A stretch of DNA of 64,000 nucleotides from Paenibacillus algorifonticola. GTDB lineage: Bacteria; Bacillota; Bacilli; Paenibacillales; Paenibacillaceae. The stretch covers positions 124,001 through 188,000 of the forward strand of contig NZ_LAQO01000008.1 of NCBI RefSeq assembly GCF_000971975.1. Direction: 5' to 3'. The notes under the pieces are model-generated. The model had not been told where the DNA came from and did no database searches. It was given only the letters and a program-made list of their open reading frames with translations. This document shows, piece by piece, positions 28,387-36,981 of the stretch. How positions within the stretch are numbered: position 1 is the first letter of the stretch; each line of letters begins with the position of its first letter. The translations under genes and the position numbers were made by a program.

Positions 28387-29277
28387 TTAATGATCAAATC
28401 TTACTTGAACAGGTTTACCTGTCAGACTATTTTCGAACATATCTATAATGATCAAGAAATGTTCGGCTTCCCGGAAAACATGATCCGCCAATAACGGATG
28501 AATAATGCTTTTGATTTTACATGCTTCAATTAAGTCACGAGCTGTTTTCTTAAAGTCACGAAGAGACTTAACGGAAACCCTGTTCTGGTCAAGGAATTGA
28601 TCAAGGAGAGGTACGGTTTGTGATTGAGGACGCATGGATTCCAAATCCTTCGCCTGAAATAATAATTGATCAAATTCTTGGCTGAAATGATTCGCTTGCT
28701 CTACAAGTTTACGTTCAGAAGGATCAAGCAAATGACTGATAAATTTTGCATGATCAGCCATAATTCTAAGGAAGAACACGTTCTCATCAATTATAGCATC
28801 AGGCAACGGCTCCAAAGTCCCCTTGTTTAATTCACTTAAACGATTTCTGAAATAATTGGCTTCCCTACTTACATGATCAACTAATAAGGGGAAATTATTA
28901 GCGCCAGGAAGTTGACACCTCAAAATTAACCCAAGCACTTTTCTCTTAAAAGCCCAAATATACGAAACAGCATTATGGACTTCTTCATTAAACTTTTTTA
29001 TGACGTGAGGGTCTGTTCCCATTGTAAACGCATTTGCACGGTTTTCGATTGCCTCAAAAATCGCATAAAATTGGTTCGCCTCATTAATCAACTGTGTGTC
29101 CTCACACCTGAATCCTAATTTTAGAAATAAAGAATGTTCTTTCATAATCCGTGACCAAAACCTTACTTCCTCTAAAGAACGGGCTACAAACGCATCCGAC
29201 AATAGCAACTCCTCCTTAGGCAATACTCCCACTCCATATCGTATGTGCGAGTGCTCGGTCTTATGAGAAGCAGTCAT
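28387..29277 (-). CDS. DUF2935 domain protein
   Basis: All-helical protein of up to 296 residues made of two similar DUF2935 repeats, each with a buried E/H pattern: EEVRFWSRIMKEHSLFLKLGF (about residues 36-56) and ENVFFLRIMADHAKFISHLLDPSE in the second repeat. The paired His and Glu resemble a ferritin-like metal site, which is inference. The ATG at 29277 has no ribosome site; TTG 29202 follows AAGGAGG by 8 bases and fits the family start better. It stands alone on the minus strand. Function unknown. Confidence 0.75.
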   Translation of the reverse strand: MTASHKTEHSHIRYGVGVLPKEELLLSDAFVARSLEEVRFWSRIMKEHSLFLKLGFRCEDTQLINEANQFYAIFEAIENRANAFTMGTDPHVIKKFNEEVHNAVSYIWAFKRKVLGLILRCQLPGANNFPLLVDHVSREANYFRNRLSELNKGTLEPLPDAIIDENVFFLRIMADHAKFISHLLDPSERKLVEQANHFSQEFDQLLFQAKDLESMRPQSQTVPLLDQFLDQNRVSVKSLRDFKKTARDLIEACKIKSIIHPLLADHVFREAEHFLIIIDMFENSLTGKPVQVRFDH

Positions 29278-29340
29278 TCCACACCAGCATGCGCATGCGG
29301 AGTTGTGGCTTTGCGGCGGAAACGTTACTTGCTTAAGAGC

Positions 29341-30378
29341 TTAGCTTGCCGCTTCGTGCTCTGATAGACGCTTCAGTAATTCCTGCAGCGCCGGCATCTG
29401 ATGACCGCGACGCTGCCCTTCGGCAAGGGAGTTGCGCATAGATTCAACGTCCTGAGCACGAACCTTGCCGCCATGATGGAAGCGGTTGAATGCCTGATAA
29501 TCTAGCGGCAGCATGTCCCGTTCCATTTTAATGTGTACTTTTGCCGTCATGCGCGGCCCCATAACCAAAGCCATGAATTTACCCAACAAACCATGCTGCG
29601 GGAGTGCCGCTATTTCGCCTTGTGCACGGATGGCAAGCCGCCAAAGCTCCTTGTTCGACGCAACCGTTGAAAAATCAGACCAGCCCGCAATGTCACACGC
29701 TGCATATACAGGAAAGCCAATACTGGAGTAAATGTTAAACATGGCTGGGCTTACTTGACCACAGCGCGAAACCTTACTGCGGTTGTAAATCTCGATGAAT
29801 TGCTTTGCTGCCTCTTTATTGTTGGTCTCGACTTGGAAACCGACCTTGTTCGCAGGATGCTTGTAACAGACAATGGCCTTTGCTACCTTCGTCGGATCTG
29901 TTGGTGCATGTACAGGCAAGCCCGCGCTTCCCTGGTGGCTTAGCATGCCGAGAATCCCTCTTAGCAAGCGATCCTCCGAAATCTGCATAACCTTGATATA
30001 GTGCTCGCGAAGGCCAATCCCGAAACCGTTCATAATGACAGTAGCTTTAGAAGCGCGTACCATGTCGCCGAGCTTGCTCAGCATAGCCATGCCTTCTTTC
30101 GTTCGGCTGGCATTTCCGTCAAGTGTAATGAAGATAAACTGAAATGGTTTATCCGCCAGTTCAGCGACATTCTCAATGACGCCAAATCCGGTAAAATTTT
30201 TCAGTGCAGCATCGTCATAGCAATAAAGCTGTTGAGGAGCTTGGAATGCCGCTTTCCGTCCTTCTCGCACAAGAAAGGTAATGTTGGCGCCGGACAAACT
30301 GAGATGGTAGCCGACAGAAAATCCTACTGCACCCGCTCCTACAATTAGGATATTAGGTTTATTTGTACTAGTTGTCAT
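29341..30378 (-). CDS. Ketopantoate reductase-family oxidoreductase, second copy
   Basis: Rossmann-fold protein of 345 residues with the NAD(P) loop VGAGAVGFSVGYHL (residues 13-26), VREG after strand 2, and FITLDGNASRTKEG. The C-terminal domain is divergent from true PanE. It is not a close copy of the PanE-like protein at 14-15 kb but shows the same setting: a divergent TetR gene with a palindrome between. It probably reduces an unknown carbonyl compound. Confidence 0.82.
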   Translation of the reverse strand: MTTSTNKPNILIVGAGAVGFSVGYHLSLSGANITFLVREGRKAAFQAPQQLYCYDDAALKNFTGFGVIENVAELADKPFQFIFITLDGNASRTKEGMAMLSKLGDMVRASKATVIMNGFGIGLREHYIKVMQISEDRLLRGILGMLSHQGSAGLPVHAPTDPTKVAKAIVCYKHPANKVGFQVETNNKEAAKQFIEIYNRSKVSRCGQVSPAMFNIYSSIGFPVYAACDIAGWSDFSTVASNKELWRLAIRAQGEIAALPQHGLLGKFMALVMGPRMTAKVHIKMERDMLPLDYQAFNRFHHGGKVRAQDVESMRNSLAEGQRRGHQMPALQELLKRLSEHEAAS

Positions 30379-30449
30379 GTTTATTCACTCTCCAAATAAT
30401 AGAACGACCGTTTAGATCATTTCCATAAAATAAACACATGTTGATTTAA

Positions 30450-30462
30450 TATCACAGTGATA
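30450..30462. promoter_or_regulatory. Palindrome TATCACAGTGATA, possible TetR operator
   Basis: Perfect 13-base palindrome with a central A, between the PanE-like gene and the divergent TetR gene. Confidence 0.5.
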
Positions 30463-30572
30463 GTATAATCTCAAAATATTCACAATCACAATAATCAATA
30501 TGCGAGTTAATGTCATCAATTCAACAAATCCACTAACGTTTGTTCGAATAGATGCGGAAAGGAACGGATCCT

Positions 30573-31121
30573 ATGGTCGGAGTAAAGAACAATAGAAGAG
30601 CCAAATATACGACAGAGCTTATTAAGAGCTGTTTCCTTGCTCTATTGGAAACGAAGAAATTGCCTCAAATAACGGTCACTGAAATATGCAAACAAGCCGA
30701 CATCAACCGTGGTACCTTCTATCTGCACTACAAAGATCCTTATGAATTATTTGAAGTGATGCAGAAGGAAATTAATCAAGAAATATGGGAGACGCTGCAA
30801 AAGGATCAAAGTCCGTGCGCGGAAGATGGCTCCTTAATCAAGCTATTGAACATCATCCAAGAGAAGAAAACGATTTATCGAATCATGATCTCAGATAGAG
30901 GAGAAAGCAACTTTTTATCCGAAGTGCTGTTTGAGGTTCATAGAGATTATCTAAAAAGAAGAGGAGATGATCAGGACAAAAAGGACTCGTCCACAATGGA
31001 CTATTCTTTTACTTTCATGGTTCACGGCTCAATGGGGGTCATTAATCAATGGCTGGAATCGAATGGGGAGGAAAGCCCGCAAGCTATTGCGCGTATCATT
31101 TCTTCTTTCAAGCCAGAATGA
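30573..31121 (+). CDS. TetR/AcrR-family regulator
   Basis: Regulator of 182 residues, with HTH FLALLETKKLPQITVTEICK and INRGTFYLHYKDPYELFE at residues 20-62 and a TetR_C_8-like C-terminal domain (GVINQWLESNGEESPQAIARII). ATG 30573 has AAAGGA upstream; the frame is open to 30552 but without a site. It is the same subtype as the TetR at 15367 and likewise divergent from a PanE-like gene, which it probably regulates. Confidence 0.9.
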   Translation: MVGVKNNRRAKYTTELIKSCFLALLETKKLPQITVTEICKQADINRGTFYLHYKDPYELFEVMQKEINQEIWETLQKDQSPCAEDGSLIKLLNIIQEKKTIYRIMISDRGESNFLSEVLFEVHRDYLKRRGDDQDKKDSSTMDYSFTFMVHGSMGVINQWLESNGEESPQAIARIISSFKPE

Positions 31122-31122
31122 C

Positions 31123-31215
31123 TGTAAAGAGCTTCAATTGTCGAAATTTCAGTTTATCCGGTTATTCAAGGCTCATACGGGGATTTCGCCCTATCAATAC
31201 TTTTTTAAAGGCGTA
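31123..31215 (+). pseudogene. Scrap of an AraC-family HTH domain
   Basis: About 30 codons after the TetR stop, in another frame, read ELQLSKFQFIRLFKAH and TGISPYQYF, matching the core of an AraC first HTH. No start, no second HTH, and unrelated sequence follows. A relic only. Confidence 0.55.
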
Positions 31216-31393
31216 TATGGAACAACAGCATTTGAATATATCTCGCAAATAAATGGATGAGGAAAATAAAATATTACTCGTTCATCTTCCGTTCACATTG
31301 TCGTCATCGCGAGGACATCTTCGTCGTATAAGCTTACATTAGCAGCCGTTAAGGCAGTCCACTATCAAGATAACGACAGGAGAAGATACGATT

Positions 31394-32332
31394 ATGAAAA
31401 AATGGCTTAGGGTTTTACTTAAAATATTAGCAGCAATTGTTATCGCAATAGTCGTTTTTATAGCTATTGTGTTTATAGTGAATAAGGTCAGCAGCAAATC
31501 TGAGCAAGGAAAAATACAAACCTATGGTCAGCTAGTACCCGTAGACGGGAAAAATATGAATGTGTTCATTCAAGGGGAAGGCGAAGAAACCATCGTGCTA
31601 CTTCCAGGGTTTGGAACAGCAGCACCAGCACTCGATTTTAAGCCGCTAATAGATGAGCTTTCACACTCTTACAAAGTAGTCGCGATTGAACCTTTTGGTT
31701 ATGGATTAAGTGATGGAACCGATAAGGAAAGAACGACAGAAAATATAGTAAGTGAAATCCATGAAGCGCTGCAAAGCCTAAAAATTGACCGCTATATTCT
31801 AATGGGCCACTCCATTGCTGGCATTTACGGAATCGATTATGCAAACAAATATACAAGCGAAGTGAGTGCATTTGTCGGCATCGATAGCAGTGTTCCAACA
31901 CAACCCGGCATGGATGCTGAACTCCCTGTAACAACGTTTAAGCTTCTCAAAGAGTCAGGTTTTCTTCGATTGGTCGTGAAAGTAAGTGGCGATCCCTATG
32001 ATGGACTGCCATATGATGAGGCAACAAAAGAACAGCTGACCATGCTTTCTCTCAAGAACAGCAATAGTCCCACAACCTTAAATGAAATGAAAAATATTTC
32101 TTCTAACTTTAAAGCAGCTGAACATTTAACCTTCCCAAAAGAGCTGCCTATTATTTTCTTTATCCAAGCGAATAATGAAGAAATTGCAACCTGGATACCG
32201 CTGCATGAAGAGCAAGTCAAGGATTCTATACATGGAAAAGTGATGACCTTTGAAGGTGGACATTATTTGCACCATACCAAATCCAAAGAAATTGCCCAAA
32301 ACTTTAAGGCGTTTATGGAAGAAGTAAAATAA
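31394..32332 (+). CDS. Alpha/beta-hydrolase with N-terminal membrane anchor
   Basis: Protein of 312 residues: anchor helix at about 5-30, then an alpha/beta-hydrolase with oxyanion segment LLPGFGTAAPALDF, nucleophile GHSIAGIYG (Ser near residue 139), and a late His in FEGGHYLHHT. The catalytic domain should face outside. It is a close paralogue of the protein at 51794-52816, sharing long stretches such as EGEETIVLLPG and DRYILMGHSI. GACAGGAG precedes the ATG; the gene ends at the hairpin at 32347. Substrate unknown. Confidence 0.88.
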   Translation: MKKWLRVLLKILAAIVIAIVVFIAIVFIVNKVSSKSEQGKIQTYGQLVPVDGKNMNVFIQGEGEETIVLLPGFGTAAPALDFKPLIDELSHSYKVVAIEPFGYGLSDGTDKERTTENIVSEIHEALQSLKIDRYILMGHSIAGIYGIDYANKYTSEVSAFVGIDSSVPTQPGMDAELPVTTFKLLKESGFLRLVVKVSGDPYDGLPYDEATKEQLTMLSLKNSNSPTTLNEMKNISSNFKAAEHLTFPKELPIIFFIQANNEEIATWIPLHEEQVKDSIHGKVMTFEGGHYLHHTKSKEIAQNFKAFMEEVK

Positions 32333-32346
32333 GGGCTCGTCCAAGC

Positions 32347-32392
32347 GGCTGTCTCTAAGGTCATGACTGGCCTTATGGGACAGCCTTTTTTT
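32347..32392 (+). terminator. Rho-independent terminator
   Basis: GGCTGTC...GACAGCC stem with an inner TAAGG/CCTTA stem, then TTTTTTT, after the alpha/beta-hydrolase gene. Confidence 0.88.
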
Positions 32393-32488
32393 GCGTACAT
32401 ACCTAAGCTTTATCGTAGACACTAAACATGAACGCATGCTAAAATCATCATGTGATGAATTAATGTTTTAAGGAAGTGGGTCAACAAA

Positions 32489-33130
32489 GTGAAAGAAGCC
32501 AAGCGCCGTCCAGGGCGTCCATCCAAGCAGGATCAATTCCAGAAAGAGCTTTTATTGTCTCATGCACTGATTGAATTTGCAAAACACGGTTATGAAGGTG
32601 CAAGTCTGAGGAAAATTGCAAACCTATCGAATGTGGATGTGGCCCTGCTATCCTACCATTTCGGCTCAAAGCTTGGATTGTGGACTTCGGTAGTCGATCA
32701 TCTAACTGAACGTATTACGCTTCAAACCGTACCATTTAAAAATAATTATATGCATATGAAGCTAGAGACTGCTTGCATTGCTCTTGTAGATAACATTGTA
32801 AATTTTTGCTTTGAGTTTCCCTTTCACATGATGTTTGTGACGAATGAGTTGTCCCACCAGAGTGAGCGATCCATATATCTCATGGATAAAATGCTCCTGC
32901 CGACATTCCGGCATCTAATGCCGTTTATTAAGGATTGTATGGAGGCTGGCGTTATCAAAAAACAGGAGCCTACTCTCTATTATTTAATGCTTGTGAACTC
33001 CGTTTCACTTCTTGGAACGATTCCTAATTTAGTAAACGAGTTCAAAGAAGATTTTACGGTGAACAACGATCTTAAAAGCGAGATGAAGGAATCCGTGTTG
33101 GCCAATTTTTTTCAAATAGCTGCTGTATAA
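32489..33130 (+). CDS. TetR-family regulator
   Basis: Regulator of 213 residues beginning with a basic RRPGRPSKQ arm, followed by the HTH (LIEFAKHGYEGASLRKIANL, then VDVALLSYHFGSKLGLW, residues 26-70). The start is GTG, with AAGGAAGTGGG somewhat far upstream. The ligand domain is unassigned. It follows the alpha/beta-hydrolase beyond a terminator and precedes the motB gene by 117 bases; neither link to a target is proven. Confidence 0.88.
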   Translation: MKEAKRRPGRPSKQDQFQKELLLSHALIEFAKHGYEGASLRKIANLSNVDVALLSYHFGSKLGLWTSVVDHLTERITLQTVPFKNNYMHMKLETACIALVDNIVNFCFEFPFHMMFVTNELSHQSERSIYLMDKMLLPTFRHLMPFIKDCMEAGVIKKQEPTLYYLMLVNSVSLLGTIPNLVNEFKEDFTVNNDLKSEMKESVLANFFQIAAV

Positions 33131-33247
33131 AATGAAGATCATGAAGAGAGAGCGTTTTGCATGAAAAATGTTTTCTCTTCTTATGACTTTAATTCATCGA
33201 TTGTTGAATTAATTGCATTCAAATTAGACGGGAGAGGTGTTAAACAA

Positions 33248-34000
33248 ATGAAAAGAAACAAGCATGAACATGAGGAAGAGCATGTCGATGAATCGTGGCT
33301 GCTGCCCTACTCTGACTTAATGACTTTATTAGTCGCTTTATTTATCGTGCTTTATGCGATGAGCAGCGCAGATGCTGCAAAGTTCGAACAGATGTCGCAA
33401 GCTTTTAGAATCGCGTTCGCTGGCGGTTCTGGTGTTCTCGAAGGGCAGCCTGCGTTGGAGAACCCTGTAATCTCAAAATCTGATCAGGGAAACGTGCAGG
33501 AAACGCCAGAGACCACGCATACACAAGAAATAACCGAGTTGGAAAATATACAATCACAGGTTAATCAGTACATTTCCGATCATCAGCTCACCACAAAACT
33601 GGAAACACAAATGACGGATGAAGGACTGCTCATTACGATAAAGGATGATGTTTTATTTGCTTCAGGCAGTGCCAAGGTTCAAAGCTCCAATATCGGCATC
33701 GTCAAAGATATATCACAGCTTCTGGTCATGGACCCTATACATAACGTAATCATTAGCGGGCATACAGATAATGTGCCGATTGGCACTACTGAATTTGATT
33801 CAAATTGGCATCTTAGCGCCATGCGAGCACTCAATTTTCTTAATTTACTACTGCAAAACAAGGAGCTCGATCCCCAATACTTCAGCTCCAAAGGGTTTGG
33901 CGAATTTAAGCCAATTGACAGTAATGCAACGGAGGCAGGCAAACAACGCAACAGACGTGTTGAAATCTTAGTGCAGTCTAATGCGCTCCCGAATCAATAA
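33248..34000 (+). CDS. motB: Flagellar stator protein MotB (orphan)
   Basis: Protein of 250 residues: short basic/acidic N-terminus, single membrane helix at about 22-42 with the ion-binding Asp in PYSDLMTLL, then a linker and a C-terminal OmpA-like peptidoglycan-binding domain (SGHTDNVPIG and NRRVEILV). MotB anchors the stator to the wall and conducts ions together with MotA. ATG 33248 has GGGAGAGG upstream; the frame upstream to 33161 is not conserved. No motA gene lies beside it, which is unusual. Confidence 0.92.
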   Translation: MKRNKHEHEEEHVDESWLLPYSDLMTLLVALFIVLYAMSSADAAKFEQMSQAFRIAFAGGSGVLEGQPALENPVISKSDQGNVQETPETTHTQEITELENIQSQVNQYISDHQLTTKLETQMTDEGLLITIKDDVLFASGSAKVQSSNIGIVKDISQLLVMDPIHNVIISGHTDNVPIGTTEFDSNWHLSAMRALNFLNLLLQNKELDPQYFSSKGFGEFKPIDSNATEAGKQRNRRVEILVQSNALPNQ

Positions 34001-34026
34001 TTACAGCTAACTCGATTGAATCGCAA

Positions 34027-34048
34027 AGAACCGGCGCTCGCCGGTTCT
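34027..34048. terminator. Convergent terminator between motB and the NmrA-like gene
   Basis: AGAACCGGC-GCTC-GCCGGTTCT, nine base pairs with a four-base loop. Confidence 0.7.
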
Positions 34049-34058
34049 CCCCTATGTT

Positions 34059-34955
34059 TTATTTTATCGAAAAATGTCCACGCTCCACTGCCTTGCTGAT
34101 CCATTCTGTCATCCCTGTCATCCGAAAACTTGGATCAACTGTGGGATTTATGTGATCAGGCTGCGGCAGAGATGCTGTATTTGCTTCAATCCATCGATAG
34201 AGTCCCGCCAAGCCTGAAGCTGTCTCCTTCCCTAACAAAGGTCGAATTGCCGTTTCAAAGCTGTCTAACGGTAAAGAATAGAAGCTTATTGCTTCTCCCA
34301 ATGCTGCACTGAAGTGTTCAGCCAATTGCATGCCAGTCAAGGCTTCTGGACCTGTCGCTTGCAACGTACTTCCAGCCAAGTGAGAATGAGTCAGGGCGTA
34401 GACATGATATTTTGCTGCATCATCCGCACTGATCCAGGCAATTGGTTTGTCAGCAGGCACAGGATACGCGAGCATATGATTATTTAATAAACCTGGTATT
34501 AGAAAATTTTCCATGTAAACGATAGGTTGCACAATAATAAAGGGTACCCCGCTTTGTTTGACATAGTTAATCAACTCTCGTTTAATCTCGATAGCCGCCG
34601 CATCTGTTTCATGCTCTGGGACATAAACGCTTGTGTTAACAACCAGCAGTTTAATGTTTGCTCTCCGAGCTGCGTCTACCGCATTCGAAATATATTTCCT
34701 CACCTTTGCCAGCTCAAAATCAACTGGAATATTTAAAAAAACGTTGTCGATTCCCTCATGTGCTTGATCTAATAGTTCCGCTTTGGAGAAGTCCCCAATA
34801 ACAGCCTCTATTCCCTGATTATTTAAAACAACAGCCTGTTCTTCTGAACGTGTAACGGTTCGTACATACAAACCCTTTTCAACCAGCAAGCGTGCAACTG
34901 CTCCTCCTTGAACCCCTGATGCCCCATAAACCAAATAACGCTCAACCTGCTCCAT
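34059..34955 (-). CDS. NmrA-family NAD(P)-binding protein
   Basis: Atypical SDR of 298 residues: NADP loop YGASGVQGGAVARLL (residues 10-24), TRSEEQA after strand 2, and the NmrA-like middle region (VFLNIPVDFELAKVRKYISNAVDAA). Relatives include the quinone reductase QorB, which sits beside the HxlR regulator QorR in enterobacteria; here an HxlR gene is also divergent, supporting a role in quinone or electrophile reduction. ATG 34955 has GGGAG at suitable distance. Confidence 0.87.
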   Translation of the reverse strand: MEQVERYLVYGASGVQGGAVARLLVEKGLYVRTVTRSEEQAVVLNNQGIEAVIGDFSKAELLDQAHEGIDNVFLNIPVDFELAKVRKYISNAVDAARRANIKLLVVNTSVYVPEHETDAAAIEIKRELINYVKQSGVPFIIVQPIVYMENFLIPGLLNNHMLAYPVPADKPIAWISADDAAKYHVYALTHSHLAGSTLQATGPEALTGMQLAEHFSAALGEAISFYSLPLDSFETAIRPLLGKETASGLAGLYRWIEANTASLPQPDHINPTVDPSFRMTGMTEWISKAVERGHFSIK

Positions 34956-35070
34956 TGTCATCTCCCTTTCCAAACTAATCATCAGCAGTAGCTGATTGAT
35001 CGATGTAAGTGCTATCCTTATATTAAGAAAAGAGGATACAAGATGTAAGTACGCACATTATAGATATAAG

Positions 35071-35086
35071 GTATCCTATGGGATAC
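35071..35086. promoter_or_regulatory. Palindrome GTATCCTATGGGATAC, probable HxlR operator
   Basis: A 6-4-6 perfect inverted repeat 17 bases before the HxlR start. A second, wider TATCCT-N14-AGGATA lies at 35013-35038, and GATGTAAGT is repeated at 35002 and 35042, all between the divergent genes. Confidence 0.6.
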
Positions 35087-35102
35087 TTATAAGGAGAATC
35101 CT

Positions 35103-35429
35103 ATGGACGAACATTGCGAAAAACCATGCCCAGTAGAAGCTGTAGTCAACCTCATTGGAGGAAAATGGAAGATTCTGATTTTGTATCAGTTAACTACACA
35201 TGAAGTAAAAAGATTCAATGAATTACAGCGCATGCTTTCCCAAATTACCCATCGAACATTGACCCGCCAGCTGCGTGAGCTTGAGGAAAATGGCCTAGTT
35301 GAACGAACCGTTTATGCAGAAGTTCCGCCAAAAGTGGAATATGCGTTGACTCCCATTGGAAAAAGTCTTATTCCCGTCCTGCTTCAAATAAAAGCTTGGG
35401 GCGACGGCTATTTACAGAAGGATCAATAA
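35103..35429 (+). CDS. HxlR-family transcriptional regulator
   Basis: Winged-helix regulator of 108 residues. Family features: Cys pair C5 and C9 in EHCEKPCPVE, GGKWKILILYQL, the recognition helix region FNELQRMLSQITHRTLTRQLRELEENG, and VPPKVEYALTPIG. N-terminal Cys residues of this family sense quinones, diamide or aldehydes. It is divergent from the NmrA-like reductase, its probable target. AAGGAG lies before the ATG. Confidence 0.92.
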   Translation: MDEHCEKPCPVEAVVNLIGGKWKILILYQLTTHEVKRFNELQRMLSQITHRTLTRQLRELEENGLVERTVYAEVPPKVEYALTPIGKSLIPVLLQIKAWGDGYLQKDQ

Positions 35430-35447
35430 ATTCAATACCTGTCTATA

Positions 35448-35482
35448 ACAAAACCCTCTCCTGACGAAGGAGAGGGTTTTGT
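35448..35482. terminator. Bidirectional terminator
   Basis: A 15-bp perfect stem (ACAAAACCCTCTCCT and its complement) with a five-base loop between the convergent HxlR and epimerase genes, with T-rich arms in both directions. Confidence 0.9.
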
Positions 35483-35487
35483 TTTTT

Positions 35488-36384
35488 CTACACGTTATTG
35501 GAAATCCACGATTGTATCGATTCTCCTGTTGGCTCCCACTCAAGCATTTTCCTAGCGTGAACGGCGCGAACTCGGCTGTTGGTAGCGAGTGCGTATCGTG
35601 CGACTCCTCCCCATTCGCCGACAGCTTCCTCCATCGACCAGCTTGCCGTATGTCCTCCATATCCCAAAGCTTCACTGACGAAATGGGCAAGCTCTTTGTA
35701 AGATTGTTCTCCATTTTCCGCAAAGAAGAAGGATCCAGCTGGAGCGTTCTCTACAGCAAGCAAATACAACTCCGCCAAATCTTTAATATGAACGTTAGAC
35801 CAGCGGTTTACTCCCTCCCCGATATAGACGCCTGCACCCATCTCTTTGGATTTGCGGATGATAAGGGGCAGTTGAACACTTTCTCTTGGAAGGCCAAGCG
35901 CAGTTCCATAGATCATGCTAGGTGCGATCACGATGCTCCGTATGCCCTGCTCCACACCTGCTTTTCGCACCTGTTCGTTAATCATGACGCGTTCTTTTTG
36001 CGGGTCAATTGGCACAAATGGCGTATCTTCATCATAAATTTGCTGACTTTCGTATTCGCCCTTAGCATCATCGCCAATTACACCGGAACCAGATGTATGC
36101 ACGAACGCTTTGCCGCTGCCATGTAGTGCCCTTATGAACGTATCGATGGCCAGACGATGACCTGAATCAGCCGTATGGATTACCGCATCGCTCAATTGCG
36201 CATATTGAGTCAGCATATCCGTATCTTCCAGAGATCCTATTACAGGCTCCACACCCATTTCTTTGACGGCTGCAGCTTGTTCCGTACTGCGGGTTAAGCC
36301 ATACACCGAATGACCAGCTTCCAGCAAGCTCTTAGCGACTGAGCCTCCAATATATCCTGTAACACCCGTTAGAAAAATTTTCAT
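35488..36384 (-). CDS. NAD-dependent epimerase/dehydratase-family protein
   Basis: Extended SDR of 298 residues: cofactor loop TGVTGYIGGSVAKSL (residues 6-20), LTRS after strand 2, VHTSGSG, and a substrate region with IVIAPSMIYG. The usual catalytic YxxxK is replaced around VPIDPQKERVMINEQ, so it may be an atypical, reductase-like member. Third Rossmann or NAD(P) enzyme in this stretch; it is not clearly co-regulated with the neighbours. Substrate unknown. Confidence 0.85.
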   Translation of the reverse strand: MKIFLTGVTGYIGGSVAKSLLEAGHSVYGLTRSTEQAAAVKEMGVEPVIGSLEDTDMLTQYAQLSDAVIHTADSGHRLAIDTFIRALHGSGKAFVHTSGSGVIGDDAKGEYESQQIYDEDTPFVPIDPQKERVMINEQVRKAGVEQGIRSIVIAPSMIYGTALGLPRESVQLPLIIRKSKEMGAGVYIGEGVNRWSNVHIKDLAELYLLAVENAPAGSFFFAENGEQSYKELAHFVSEALGYGGHTASWSMEEAVGEWGGVARYALATNSRVRAVHARKMLEWEPTGESIQSWISNNV

Positions 36385-36502
36385 GGTTTTATTATTCTCC
36401 TTCCCACTTTTCGAAATTACATTAGAGATATAGAAGATTCAATATGTCTTTAATTGCTGCAAAAAAGGACAGATCCTTACGAATAAGGAGGCGCTCCCTT
36501 GT

Positions 36503-36682
36503 ATGAAGCGCATAGTCAGTTGCCTGAGTATATTTTATTCAGCAGCTCAATTAAAGACTTTACAAGTCTACAATAACTCTAATGTTTTTAAAAAGCAAGC
36601 ATTTATTCCGTACAATCGCTCATTGTCCCCGTATTCAACAGGAGGCAACCACGTTCTTGAAATTAAAACGGGTTTATTTTAG
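36503..36682 (+). CDS. Possible small ORF
   Basis: An open frame of 59 codons from ATG 36503 to TAG 36682, with AAGGAGG 11 bases before the start. The product (MKRIVSCLSIFYSAAQLKTL at the start) resembles nothing I recognise. It lies in the otherwise empty 36385-36754 region, so it may be spurious. Confidence 0.25.
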   Translation: MKRIVSCLSIFYSAAQLKTLQVYNNSNVFKKQAFIPYNRSLSPYSTGGNHVLEIKTGLF

Positions 36683-36754
36683 CCATGAGAAGGCCTTGGG
36701 ATAAAATTCAAACCACCTTCTCATACTATGTTTGAAAAGATGGAGGTGAATATT

Positions 36755-36925
36755 ATGCCCAAAAATAGCGCCGATCCCAAATTGGACCGCTCAAATAATC
36801 GTGCTGATAAGAAAAACAATCAACAAAATAACGATCATTTAACGGAAGAAGCTCAGACGTTGACAAGCAATAAAGCTGCCGATTATGTCCCAAGTTTGAA
36901 TGGTATTTCCAAAAATGAAATTTAA
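36755..36925 (+). CDS. Small hydrophilic protein, unknown
   Basis: Protein of 56 residues, rich in Asn, Lys, Asp and Gln (DRSNNRADKKNNQQNNDH), without Cys or Trp and with no hydrophobic helix. ATG 36755 has GGAGGTG 7 bases upstream, a strong ribosome site, which supports expression. Small charged proteins like this are common among sporulation products of Bacillales, but I do not recognise a family. A terminator follows at 36982. Confidence 0.6.
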   Translation: MPKNSADPKLDRSNNRADKKNNQQNNDHLTEEAQTLTSNKAADYVPSLNGISKNEI

Positions 36926-36981
36926 CTAGCAACACAGCTGCTTGAACGTCGCAGCATGGCGAATTTTTCCCATAATCAGCA

